Source: Promethearchaeota archaeon
Lineage (GTDB): Archaea > Asgardarchaeota > Lokiarchaeia > Sigynarchaeales > SOKP01
Assembly: GCA_019894735.1 (NCBI GenBank)
Contig: JAGXOB010000149.1
Span: 1-5,686, forward strand
Direction: 5' to 3'
DNA length: 5,686 nucleotides
Shown: piece after piece, positions 1 through 5,686 of the stretch
Layout of the letters: every line of letters begins with the position of its first letter
How positions within the stretch are numbered: position 1 is the stretch's first letter
Notes under the pieces: model-generated
What the model saw: the letters and a program-made list of their open reading frames with translations, nothing else
Databases searched by the model: none
What the model was told of the DNA's origin: nothing
Program-made: the position numbers and the translations under genes

Positions 1-1157
1 TGCGTGATCTGATTGAGGAAACATTGAATATCCCTGTTCTCTGTCCTAAACAAAAACATGCGATCGAAGATAGCAAAATTAAGCAAAGACTTTTGTTTAA
101 GGAGATAGCTCCTGAATCAAATCCACGTTTTCAAATCTTTAATCCTAAAGATTACACAAACAATAATGATGTTAAGAACGAAGTTTATAAATGGCTTGAT
201 CAACTCTCAGACCAAGCAGTGGTAAAACCTGATAGACCTACTGCCGGAAAAGGAGTAGGTGTCTGGGGTGATCATTTTACCACTCGCGAGCAACTCTTTG
301 AACATTTTCTATCGAATTTTCAATATGGCTCAGTAATTATCGAAGAAAAGATAGATGGGGAGGAATCGAGTTTCCAAGCTTTTTCTGATGGACAACATTT
401 AGTTCCTCTACCTAGCGTGCGTGATTATAAACGTGCTTTTAACAACGATAGAGGTCCTAATACCGGCGGGATGGGATCTTACAAGGATATTAAAGATAAT
501 TTACCATTTTTGACTTCCTCCGAAAGAACTGATGAATTAGCTCTAGCGAACAAGATTTTTCAGAATTGGAAAGAAAAGATTGGGGACAATTCCGCTTTAA
601 GAGGTGTGCCTTTATACTTGGCTTTTATGCACTCTAAACAAGGACTCAAGATCTTAGAAAACAACAGTAGACCCGGAGATCCTGAAATAATGAACATTTT
701 GCCACTTCTTGAGGATGATTTTGTTGATGTATGTCATAAAATGTTGGATGGAACCCTGACTAATATAAAATTAAAGAAAGCAGCCAGCGTTCTTACCTAT
801 AAAGTTCCACCAAATTATGGTGGTTATATGACTACCTATCCTCATCTGGTGAATAAATCATCTGTTAATAATCCAGTTGATCTATCAAAAGCCAATTCAC
901 TTGTAGAGAAATGCTCTGATCGTATTAGGGTGTATCCTGGATCGATGGAAAAAAGAGACTCTGGGATTTTTGCTTTAAGATCCAGAGCAGTAGCAATTTT
1001 AGGTATTGGTGATAGTATTGAAGAAGCTCGTAAAATCTCTCTCGAAGGTGCAGGTCTTATAAGTGGTGGTGCACTGTGGAGTAGAACTGATATTGCCTCA
1101 AAAACACACATTCTTAGAAGTATAAGTAAAATGGAACTTTTGAGGAGCAATAAATGA
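1..1157 (+). CDS. purD: Phosphoribosylamine--glycine ligase (GAR synthetase), 5'-truncated by window edge
   Basis: Joins glycine to 5-phosphoribosylamine using ATP to give glycinamide ribonucleotide, step 2 of purine synthesis in the cytoplasm. The frame is open from base 3, so the gene starts outside the window; about 385 codons are seen, and family size (about 430-440) suggests roughly 50-90 N-terminal residues (the first Rossmann domain) are missing. Numbering from the TTG at 24, ATP-grasp signatures are VVKPDRPTAGKGV (66-78, replacing the usual VVKADGLAAGKGV), EEKIDGEESSFQAFSDG (107-123), the family hallmark GPNTGGMGSY (144-153) and NSRPGDPE (214-221, metal/ATP-binding region). The C-terminal domain (about 254-350) ends with GDSIEEARKISLEGAG, as in other GARS. 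The P-D-R-P-T variant of the ATP loop looks lineage-specific rather than damaging. It is the most upstream visible gene of the plus-strand operon and overlaps the next gene by ATGA. Its promoter is not in view. Confidence 0.92.
   Translation, partial: RDLIEETLNIPVLCPKQKHAIEDSKIKQRLLFKEIAPESNPRFQIFNPKDYTNNNDVKNEVYKWLDQLSDQAVVKPDRPTAGKGVGVWGDHFTTREQLFEHFLSNFQYGSVIIEEKIDGEESSFQAFSDGQHLVPLPSVRDYKRAFNNDRGPNTGGMGSYKDIKDNLPFLTSSERTDELALANKIFQNWKEKIGDNSALRGVPLYLAFMHSKQGLKILENNSRPGDPEIMNILPLLEDDFVDVCHKMLDGTLTNIKLKKAASVLTYKVPPNYGGYMTTYPHLVNKSSVNNPVDLSKANSLVEKCSDRIRVYPGSMEKRDSGIFALRSRAVAILGIGDSIEEARKISLEGAGLISGGALWSRTDIASKTHILRSISKMELLRSNK
1142..1147 (+). promoter_or_regulatory. Shine-Dalgarno site for the HAD-family gene
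   Basis: GAGGAG lies inside the last codons of purD, six bases before the ATG at 1154. It supports that start and, with the ATGA overlap, translational coupling between the two genes. Confidence 0.75.
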
Positions 1158-2236
1158 GACGGATCTTCATCTCTGATTGTGAAGGACCAATATCAAAAAA
1201 TGATAATGCGTTTGAAATAACTAAAAATTTTATTCCAAAAGGTGATAGTTTTTTTGCTCTTATTAGTAAATATGATGACGTGCTTGCAGATATTTTAAAA
1301 AAACCTGGTTATAATGCTGGTAATACTCTAAAATTAATTCTTCCTTTTCTAATAGCTTATGATGTAACTGATAAACAAATTGAAGATTTTTCAGCTCAAA
1401 ACTTACTTTTAATCACTGACAGCAAATTAACTTTGAGTTTCATACAAAAACTAGTGCCAGCATTTATTGTTAGTACCAGTTATGAACAATACATAAGAGA
1501 GTTATGTAAAGCCATAGATTTTCCATTTGAAAACACATATTCTACCCGATTATCAATTGATAAGTATCAAATAACCCAAAAAGAGAAACAAAAACTAAAG
1601 CAAATAACAAAGGAAATATTGGAATTGTCCCCAATAGAACTTCCTTTATCCGCCAAAAACATTAATGATTTATCTATTGATACCTTAAAAACAATTAATC
1701 GACTTGACAAAATTTTCTGGAAAGAAATCTCAAATATGCAATTATCTCTTATTTTCTCTGATGTAAAACCTATTGGAGGTTATCAAAAAGCTGAAGCAAT
1801 AAGAGATGTGATAAAACATTTGAATAGTTCAATAGAGAATGTCATATATTTCGGTGATAGTATTACTGATGTTGAAGCTCTTAACCTTGTGAGTGAAAAA
1901 GGAGGTTTGGCTATTTCTTTTAATGGAAATCATTATGCAGTAAAAAATTCTGAAGTAGCTGTTATGTCGAATAATAATTTAGTTATTGCTATAATAACGG
2001 ATTCATTCTGTAAGTTTGGAAAGAAAAAAACTATTCAATTGTTGAAAAATTGGAGTGTAACAAAACTTCAAAAAAGTGGATTAGATGAATCTTTATTATC
2101 TATATTTTTAACCAATTATCAAAAAAAATTGCCTAATGTTCAACTTGTGACCTCTAAAAATATGGATTTATTAGTTGATGAAAGTAACGCCTTTAGACAC
2201 TCTGTTAGAGGTGAAGCTGTGGGGGGGTTGGGCTAA
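1154..2236 (+). CDS. HAD-superfamily phosphatase-like protein, EhaR-related (COG4030-like)
   Basis: A 360-residue archaeal HAD protein, probably cytoplasmic (no signal peptide or membrane segment). HAD motif I is at the N terminus, FISDCEGPI with D8 as the expected nucleophile. Motif II is likely VSTSY (106-110). The motif III lysine is K212 in [12 protein letters not shown]. Motif IV is [12 protein letters not shown] with D235 and D239. Residues about 120-200, between motifs II and III, are rich in Lys and probably form a cap. The second acidic residue of motif I is Glu (D-x-E) instead of Asp; I recall this as typical of the EhaR-like family, but it makes phosphatase activity less certain. 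The family was named for a gene in the Eha energy-converting hydrogenase operon of methanogens, yet no hydrogenase gene is visible here. The gene overlaps purD by ATGA and the next gene by TAATG. Sampled lines are poorer in GC than purD. The substrate is unknown; a phosphorylated sugar or nucleotide-like compound is plausible from context. Confidence 0.82.
   Translation: MRRIFISDCEGPISKNDNAFEITKNFIPKGDSFFALISKYDDVLADILKKPGYNAGNTLKLILPFLIAYDVTDKQIEDFSAQNLLLITDSKLTLSFIQKLVPAFIVSTSYEQYIRELCKAIDFPFENTYSTRLSIDKYQITQKEKQKLKQITKEILELSPIELPLSAKNINDLSIDTLKTINRLDKIFWKEISNMQLSLIFSDVKPIGGYQKAEAIRDVIKHLNSSIENVIYFGDSITDVEALNLVSEKGGLAISFNGNHYAVKNSEVAVMSNNNLVIAIITDSFCKFGKKKTIQLLKNWSVTKLQKSGLDESLLSIFLTNYQKKLPNVQLVTSKNMDLLVDESNAFRHSVRGEAVGGLG
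2221..2227 (+). promoter_or_regulatory. G7 tract: possible ribosome binding site for ftr and/or slippery heptamer
   Basis: Seven consecutive G lie within the last codons of the HAD gene, eight bases before the ftr ATG at 2236. GGGGG can pair with the CCUCC anti-Shine-Dalgarno through one G-U wobble, and the spacing is ideal. The tract is also phased as xxG GGG GGG relative to the HAD frame, the arrangement of a -1 slippery site, and a -1 shift would enter the ftr frame before its ATG. A GAGGTGA at 2208-2214 is 21 bases from the ATG, too far for a normal site. Which role is real cannot be decided from sequence alone. Confidence 0.45.
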
Positions 2237-3147
2237 TGTTTACCAGAAGAACTATTGAGGCTACTTATGCTGAAACTTTTGAAGGTATTTACTCCCGAGT
2301 TATTCTTACTGCAGATGATGAAACTGTTTTAAATAGGGCTGCTGAGGACTCAACTGCAAATCCTTCTGTTGTTATTGGTAGAGTTGAAGGGGGTATAGAG
2401 TCTTGGTTGAAAAAAACTGAAACTCCGGATAACCGTAAAGGAGTAATCCTGCAATTTTGGGGAGCATTAGATTCAAACAAACCTTTCACAAATTCTTTAG
2501 TTAAATTTGAAACAGAATTGTCTTATAGGATTAGGCAAGATATTCTCGTTAAGCCCTTTACAGCGGTTTTCAATGCCTTAGCAAAACCTGAAGGAAAAAT
2601 AGACATGATGTTGAAGGTGGGGCATTGTGGCGATGGTTATGAATGGATTGAGAATCGATATGGAAAAGACGTGATCATTGTTCCATTAATGGTTCCAGAT
2701 TTTATAATAGAACGATATTTGGGATATGCTCGAGGAGTTATGGGCGCTAATTTTTGGATTATGTGTGAAACAAAAGAAGCTGTGAACCAAGCAGGCAAAA
2801 AAGCTTTGGAGGCTATACATAAAATCAAAGGTGTAGTTACTCCTTTTGATATTTGCTCTGCTGGATCGAAAACAGAAACCAATTTTCCATCTATAGGGCC
2901 CACTACAAATCATCCATATTGTTTCTCTCTGAAGAAAATATTGGGTGCCCAATCCAAGGTTCCTGAAAAAGTGAGGTACATTCCTGAGATAGTGATTAAT
3001 GGTATTTCAATGGAAGTTGTAAAAGATGCTATGAAGAAAGGAATTGAGGCTGCTTTGGATGTTACTGGTGTAGCCGGAATATCTGCTGGAAATTATGGTG
3101 GAACTTTGGGTAAACATAAAATAGAATTAGTAGAGTTGTTTTCATGA
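2236..3147 (+). CDS. Divergent formylmethanofuran--tetrahydromethanopterin formyltransferase family protein (Ftr paralogue, FtrII-like)
   Basis: Canonical Ftr moves the formyl group between formylmethanofuran and tetrahydromethanopterin in archaeal C1 metabolism; it is a soluble enzyme of about 297 residues, and this protein has 303. Matches to the family run end to end: the N terminus ([20 protein letters not shown], 7-26), ETPDNRKGV (62-70), PFTAVFNAL (107-115), GDGYEW (132-137), [22 protein letters not shown] (155-176), the very typical EIVING (251-256) and [18 protein letters not shown] (281-298). E251 aligns with the glutamate I recall as active-site Glu245 in the Methanopyrus kandleri enzyme. 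The usual PFPGGIVASGSK loop is replaced by the shorter [10 protein letters not shown] (203-212), and other positions drift too, so this may be the second, paralogous type rather than the main catabolic enzyme. The ATG is the only usable start, as an in-frame TGA lies at 2212-2214. Its place between purine genes raises the possibility of formyl transfer to another acceptor. Confidence 0.85.
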   Translation: MFTRRTIEATYAETFEGIYSRVILTADDETVLNRAAEDSTANPSVVIGRVEGGIESWLKKTETPDNRKGVILQFWGALDSNKPFTNSLVKFETELSYRIRQDILVKPFTAVFNALAKPEGKIDMMLKVGHCGDGYEWIENRYGKDVIIVPLMVPDFIIERYLGYARGVMGANFWIMCETKEAVNQAGKKALEAIHKIKGVVTPFDICSAGSKTETNFPSIGPTTNHPYCFSLKKILGAQSKVPEKVRYIPEIVINGISMEVVKDAMKKGIEAALDVTGVAGISAGNYGGTLGKHKIELVELFS

Positions 3148-4058
3148 TTCCGTTTGATGTTGTAGGTTTTGGTGCCCTCAATGTTGATAAACTTTACAAA
3201 GTGAATAAACTTGCTAAAGCCGAAGAAGAAAGCTTTATTGAGACTTACACAGAGGCTTGCGGGGGATCAGCCGCAAATACTATAATTGGATTAGCGAGAC
3301 TTGGCTTCAAAACAGGTTTTGTTGGTAAGATTGGATGTGATCGAGAAAGCAAATTGATTTTGCTAGATTTTTGTTCAGAAGGAGTTGATACCAAAGGTAT
3401 AATTCAAGCAGGGAATGGTAGAAGTGGTTTAGTTTTGGGATTTGTAGATCAAAAAGGTGAAAGAGCATTATACGTTGATCCTGGTGTTAATGATACAATC
3501 ACTTTTGATGAACTTGATCAAGAATATGTTTCTAAAACAAGATTTTTACATTTATCTTCTTTTGTATCGACGAAATCATTTCAAGTCCAGAAAAAATTAT
3601 TAGAATTGATCCCAAAATCAACAAAAGTGAGTTTTGATCCTGGTATATTATATGCAAGCAAAAGCTATGATGTTTTAAAACCCATACTAAAGAGAACTTA
3701 TTTGTTAATGCCAAATAACATTGAACTCAAATTATTAACTGGCAAAACAAACTACCAGGAAGGTGCAGAATTCATGATTCGACAAGGAATTGAAATAGTA
3801 GTTGTGAAACTTGGATCAGTTGGAAGTTATGTTACTAATGGCAATGAAAGCCATTTTGTTAAATCTTTTACTGTAGATGCCATTGATACAACCGGTGCAG
3901 GGGACGCGTTTGATGCTGGCTTTATTTCAGGTTTACTAAACGAAGAAAGTCTTCTTGATTGTGCTAGAATTGGTAATTTTGTTGCTTCACAGAAAGTTAT
4001 GCGAATGGGTGCACGCGCTGGACTCCCATATGTCAAAGATTTAGATTTATTAGATTAA
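3144..4058 (+). CDS. PfkB-family (ribokinase-like) sugar or nucleoside kinase
   Basis: A 304-residue ATP-dependent kinase of the ribokinase/PfkB superfamily, of usual length and soluble. The first PfkB signature is [15 protein letters not shown] (40-54) in the substrate-binding region. FDPG lies at 164-167, the Mg/phosphate-binding N-x-x-E motif is N191/E194 in [12 protein letters not shown], and a [10 protein letters not shown] strand-loop is at 220-229. The second signature [13 protein letters not shown] (248-260) holds the anion hole and catalytic base D254, so the enzyme looks active. The substrate cannot be read from these motifs: ribose, a purine nucleoside (archaeal PfkB nucleoside kinases exist) or another ribosyl compound would suit the purine neighbourhood. 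The start overlaps the ftr stop as ATGA with only a weak TAGAG (3131-3135) upstream, so translation probably depends on coupling. It is the last gene of the plus-strand operon, and its stop overlaps the converging purQ by 9 bases. Confidence 0.88.
   Translation: MIPFDVVGFGALNVDKLYKVNKLAKAEEESFIETYTEACGGSAANTIIGLARLGFKTGFVGKIGCDRESKLILLDFCSEGVDTKGIIQAGNGRSGLVLGFVDQKGERALYVDPGVNDTITFDELDQEYVSKTRFLHLSSFVSTKSFQVQKKLLELIPKSTKVSFDPGILYASKSYDVLKPILKRTYLLMPNNIELKLLTGKTNYQEGAEFMIRQGIEIVVVKLGSVGSYVTNGNESHFVKSFTVDAIDTTGAGDAFDAGFISGLLNEESLLDCARIGNFVASQKVMRMGARAGLPYVKDLDLLD
4050..4058. other. Convergent gene overlap (pfkB and purQ stop codons)
   Basis: The plus-strand pfkB stop TAA (4056-4058) and the minus-strand purQ stop TAA (4052-4050) lie in a shared nine-base stretch, ttagattaa. 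There is no intergenic DNA, hairpin or T-tract terminator here on either strand, so at least one transcript must end inside, or run antisense through, the other gene. Confidence 0.9.
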
Positions 4059-4859
4059 ATTATTAATTATACTTTCAAAGATCATTTTACCATCACCATA
4101 TTTTGGATTATTGTTATACTTTGTCCAGTCTGGTTTTTGCCACCAATAAAAAGCTCGTTCAGGATGAGGCATTAATCCAAATATATTTCCCTCATTATTA
4201 CAGATACCTGCGATATCATGGAATGATCCGTTAGGATTTATTGGATATTCTTTATTGCCAAAATCGCCATTTTCATTACAATATCTAAAAACTATCATAT
4301 CCTCTTCATAGAGTTTATCGAGCATCCTCTCTTGTTGTTCTTTTGGAAATAGAAATCTTCCTTCTGAATGTGCAATTGGTAAGTGAATTACTTCCCCTAA
4401 AGGAATTTTATTTGTGAATTTGCATTTACTTTTATTTTCTTGTTTTACGTGTATCCATCGGCAATTATAACCTTGGGGAACGTTAGTTGTAAGGGTAGCT
4501 TTAGGAAAAGGAGCAATACCTTCAAAACCAGGTAATAATCCATATTCCACAAGAACTTGAAAACCATTACAAATACCTAGAATCGCTCTGTTATCTTCAA
4601 CAAAAGCTTTAATCTCTTTGTTAAGTTTGGCTGAAAGTAATCGGGCTAAAATTACACCTGCACGTACATAATCTCCAAATGAGAACCCGCCTGGCACTAC
4701 AAGGACTTGAAAATCTAGAAGATTTCTTTTTTTGATAAGTTCATTTACATGTAAAGTTTTAGCTTGTACTCCTAATTCTTGAAATGCCCGCTGAGTTTCT
4801 AAATCACAGTTTGTTCCACCTACGCGAAGAATACAAACTTTAATTTCTTCTCTTTTGAT
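4050..4859 (-). CDS. purQ: Phosphoribosylformylglycinamidine synthase, glutaminase subunit PurQ, apparent ATC start
   Basis: Class I glutamine amidotransferase that releases ammonia from glutamine for PurL (with PurS), converting formyl-GAR to FGAM, step 4 of purine synthesis. Numbering from the ATC at 4859-4857 gives 269 residues. The N terminus KVCILRVGGTNCDLETQRAF (7-26) is typical PurQ and proves that coding extends far upstream of the GTG at 4697-4695, which is only the Val of VVPGGFSFGDYVRAG. The nucleophile is C97 in LGICNGFQVL; the other triad members are H232 and E234 in LMPHPERAF. No ATG, GTG or TTG exists in frame between the purL stop and GGTNC. The ATC is chosen because GGAGGTG lies six bases before it; the ATT at 4844-4842, aligned with the usual Met-Lys-Val, is the alternative (264 residues). 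It follows purL in the same frame after one TAA. Confidence 0.9.
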   Translation of the reverse strand: MKREEIKVCILRVGGTNCDLETQRAFQELGVQAKTLHVNELIKKRNLLDFQVLVVPGGFSFGDYVRAGVILARLLSAKLNKEIKAFVEDNRAILGICNGFQVLVEYGLLPGFEGIAPFPKATLTTNVPQGYNCRWIHVKQENKSKCKFTNKIPLGEVIHLPIAHSEGRFLFPKEQQERMLDKLYEEDMIVFRYCNENGDFGNKEYPINPNGSFHDIAGICNNEGNIFGLMPHPERAFYWWQKPDWTKYNNNPKYGDGKMIFESIINNLI

Positions 4860-4862
4860 GTT

Positions 4863-5686
4863 TTACACCTCCATACTCAATGTCTCTTTCCATTTCTTTC
4901 GCAACTTTTCTATTGTTACGTTTATAATTAATTCTCCCTGTAAACCCTTAATTGAAAGAGCAGTTTTTTTTGTAATTTTCCCAATTTCTGAAAAGATGGT
5001 TCCCTTCATTATTGCATCAAATTTATCTTTAGCTTTTTTATTCACTTCAACTAGAAATCTGCTATTTGATTCAGAAAATAGTAAGAAATCATTTCTGCAA
5101 ATCTCTTTGTTTGGTACTTTGGCTAAATCTAATTCAATACCATAGCCGCCTGCAAAAGCCATCTCAGCTGCAGATACTGCTAATCCACCTTCTGAAATAT
5201 CGTGGCAAGACTCAACAAGATCCAAGTCAATTGCCTGAGTTATGGCTTTGAAAATGTGACTAGCCATCGTTGTTCTAACCTTTGGAACATTTCTTCCTGT
5301 GAATCCATTGAGTGAATAATATTCTGAGCCACCCAATTCGTTGAAAGTTTCTCCAATAATATATAATAAGTTTTCTGGATTTTTAATATCCATAGACACA
5401 GTTTTTCTAATATCTGGAATAATACCCAATGCTGAAATAAGGAGTGTTGGGGTTACAGGTCCTAAAGGTGACTCATTATAGAGGCTGTCTTTTCCAGAGA
5501 TAAACGGTGTTCCAAAAGCTAAGGCTACATCATAACATGCCTCACAAGCTTTAACAAGAGACCCCAATCTTTCCGGTTTATCAGGATTTCCCCAAGTGAA
5601 ATTATCAAGTAATGCAATTCTCCGACCTCCAACTGCGACATTATTTCTTATTGCTTCATCAATAGCCGATGCTGCCATCCAATAGG
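4863..5686 (-). CDS. purL: Phosphoribosylformylglycinamidine synthase, synthetase subunit PurL, 5'-truncated by window edge
   Basis: Catalyses ATP-dependent amination of formyl-GAR to FGAM with ammonia supplied by PurQ. Only the C-terminal 273 or so residues are present; the frame stays open to the right edge, so the ATG at 5678-5676 is internal (preceding residues Tyr-Trp; family proteins read similarly before AASAIDEA). Numbered from that Met, recognisable PurL elements are MAASAIDEAIRNNVAVGG (1-18), DNFTWGNPDKPE (25-36), FGTPFISGKDSLYNE (55-69), ELGGSEYY (114-121) and the C-terminal AIRS-fold signature CHDISEGGLAVSAAEMAFAG (158-177). The C terminus is normal. Separate PurL and PurQ match the archaeal/Bacillus-type complex, which also needs the small PurS; no purS is visible here. 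The reading frame continues in register into purQ after a single TAA. Confidence 0.93.
   Translation of the reverse strand, partial: YWMAASAIDEAIRNNVAVGGRRIALLDNFTWGNPDKPERLGSLVKACEACYDVALAFGTPFISGKDSLYNESPLGPVTPTLLISALGIIPDIRKTVSMDIKNPENLLYIIGETFNELGGSEYYSLNGFTGRNVPKVRTTMASHIFKAITQAIDLDLVESCHDISEGGLAVSAAEMAFAGGYGIELDLAKVPNKEICRNDFLLFSESNSRFLVEVNKKAKDKFDAIMKGTIFSEIGKITKKTALSIKGLQGELIINVTIEKLRKKWKETLSMEV
4866..4872 (-). promoter_or_regulatory. Strong Shine-Dalgarno site for purQ
   Basis: On the minus strand GGAGGTG overlaps the last codons of purL (ATG GAG GTG TAA) and ends six bases before an ATC codon at 4859. It is near-perfectly complementary to an archaeal 16S tail, and its spacing points to the ATC as the purQ start; it is 21 bases from the alternative ATT. 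Its position in the end of purL implies coupled termination and initiation. Confidence 0.75.

Noticed and set aside
24..26. TTG as a possible purD start
   Set aside because: The frame is open upstream to base 3 and encodes RDLIEET leading into the normal GARS sequence, while the N-terminal Rossmann domain is absent. The gene is simply cut by the window edge.
842..1150. Open frame of 102 codons on the minus strand inside purD
   Set aside because: Antisense to the conserved purD C-terminal domain, with no family match that I recognise. The same applies to the minus-strand frames at 2289-2489, 2637-2903, 2686-2952, 3532-3714 and 3827-4036.
2121..2128. A8 tract in the HAD gene as a slippage or phase-variation site
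   Set aside because: Runs of A are expected in Lys-rich, AT-rich coding DNA; the frame and family-like C terminus continue normally after it, and no alternative frame of interest is reached.
4056..4080. AT-rich stretch after pfkB as a promoter or terminator
   Set aside because: It encodes the conserved-length PurQ C terminus on the other strand, has no T-run of terminator type, and no gene starts nearby that would need a promoter.
4695..4697. GTG as the purQ start
   Set aside because: It lies at the Val of VVPGGFSFGDY; 54 upstream codons encode typical PurQ including GGTNCD, so starting here would remove the first strand and helix of the fold.
4842..4844. ATT as the purQ start
   Set aside because: It aligns well with the usual Met-Lys-Val start but is 21 bases from the Shine-Dalgarno; the ATC at 4859 is six bases away. 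Kept only as the alternative.
4855..5251. Plus-strand open frames at 4855-5145 and 5066-5251
   Set aside because: They lie antisense within purL, which is strongly supported by its motifs; the products look like random reverse translations rich in Phe/Ser/Leu.

Overview
This window is almost entirely coding and reads as archaeal. Two purine-biosynthesis loci converge tail to tail. Between the purine genes lies a three-gene block that includes a homologue of formylmethanofuran:tetrahydromethanopterin formyltransferase (Ftr), an enzyme of methanogens and other archaea (and some methylotrophic bacteria) with methanopterin-based C1 metabolism. The DNA is AT-rich (about one third GC by eye). It has tight ATGA/TAATG gene overlaps, separate PurL and PurQ subunits, and good Shine-Dalgarno sites. 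I cannot place it below Archaea; a methanogen or a Wood-Ljungdahl archaeon (Bathyarchaeia-like, Asgard-like or similar) would fit.

Plus strand, left to right: the 3' part of purD (glycinamide ribonucleotide synthetase, cut by the left edge); a HAD-family phosphatase-like protein related to EhaR; an Ftr-family formyltransferase; and a PfkB-family sugar/nucleoside kinase. Each junction overlaps by 1-4 bases, so this is one translationally coupled operon. Minus strand, from the right edge inward: the 3' part of purL (cut by the right edge), then purQ. The stops of pfkB and purQ overlap by 9 bases, so no intergenic space or terminator separates the converging operons. No RNA genes, mobile elements, CRISPR arrays or promoters are visible, and no gene-free stretch is longer than a few bases.

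PurD makes GAR and PurL/PurQ consume formyl-GAR. The step between them is a formyl transfer, and a divergent formyltransferase sits in the purD operon. From memory, a HAD (EhaR), second Ftr and ribokinase-like trio also accompanies the Eha hydrogenase operon of some methanogens. Here a similar trio is joined to purine genes, suggesting a conserved cassette of unknown function. Two translational oddities stand out. purQ has no ATG, GTG or TTG start: a perfect Shine-Dalgarno leads to an ATC codon, and purQ is in frame with purL across a single TAA. The HAD/ftr junction carries a G GGG GGG heptamer in the phase needed for a -1 shift directly into ftr.
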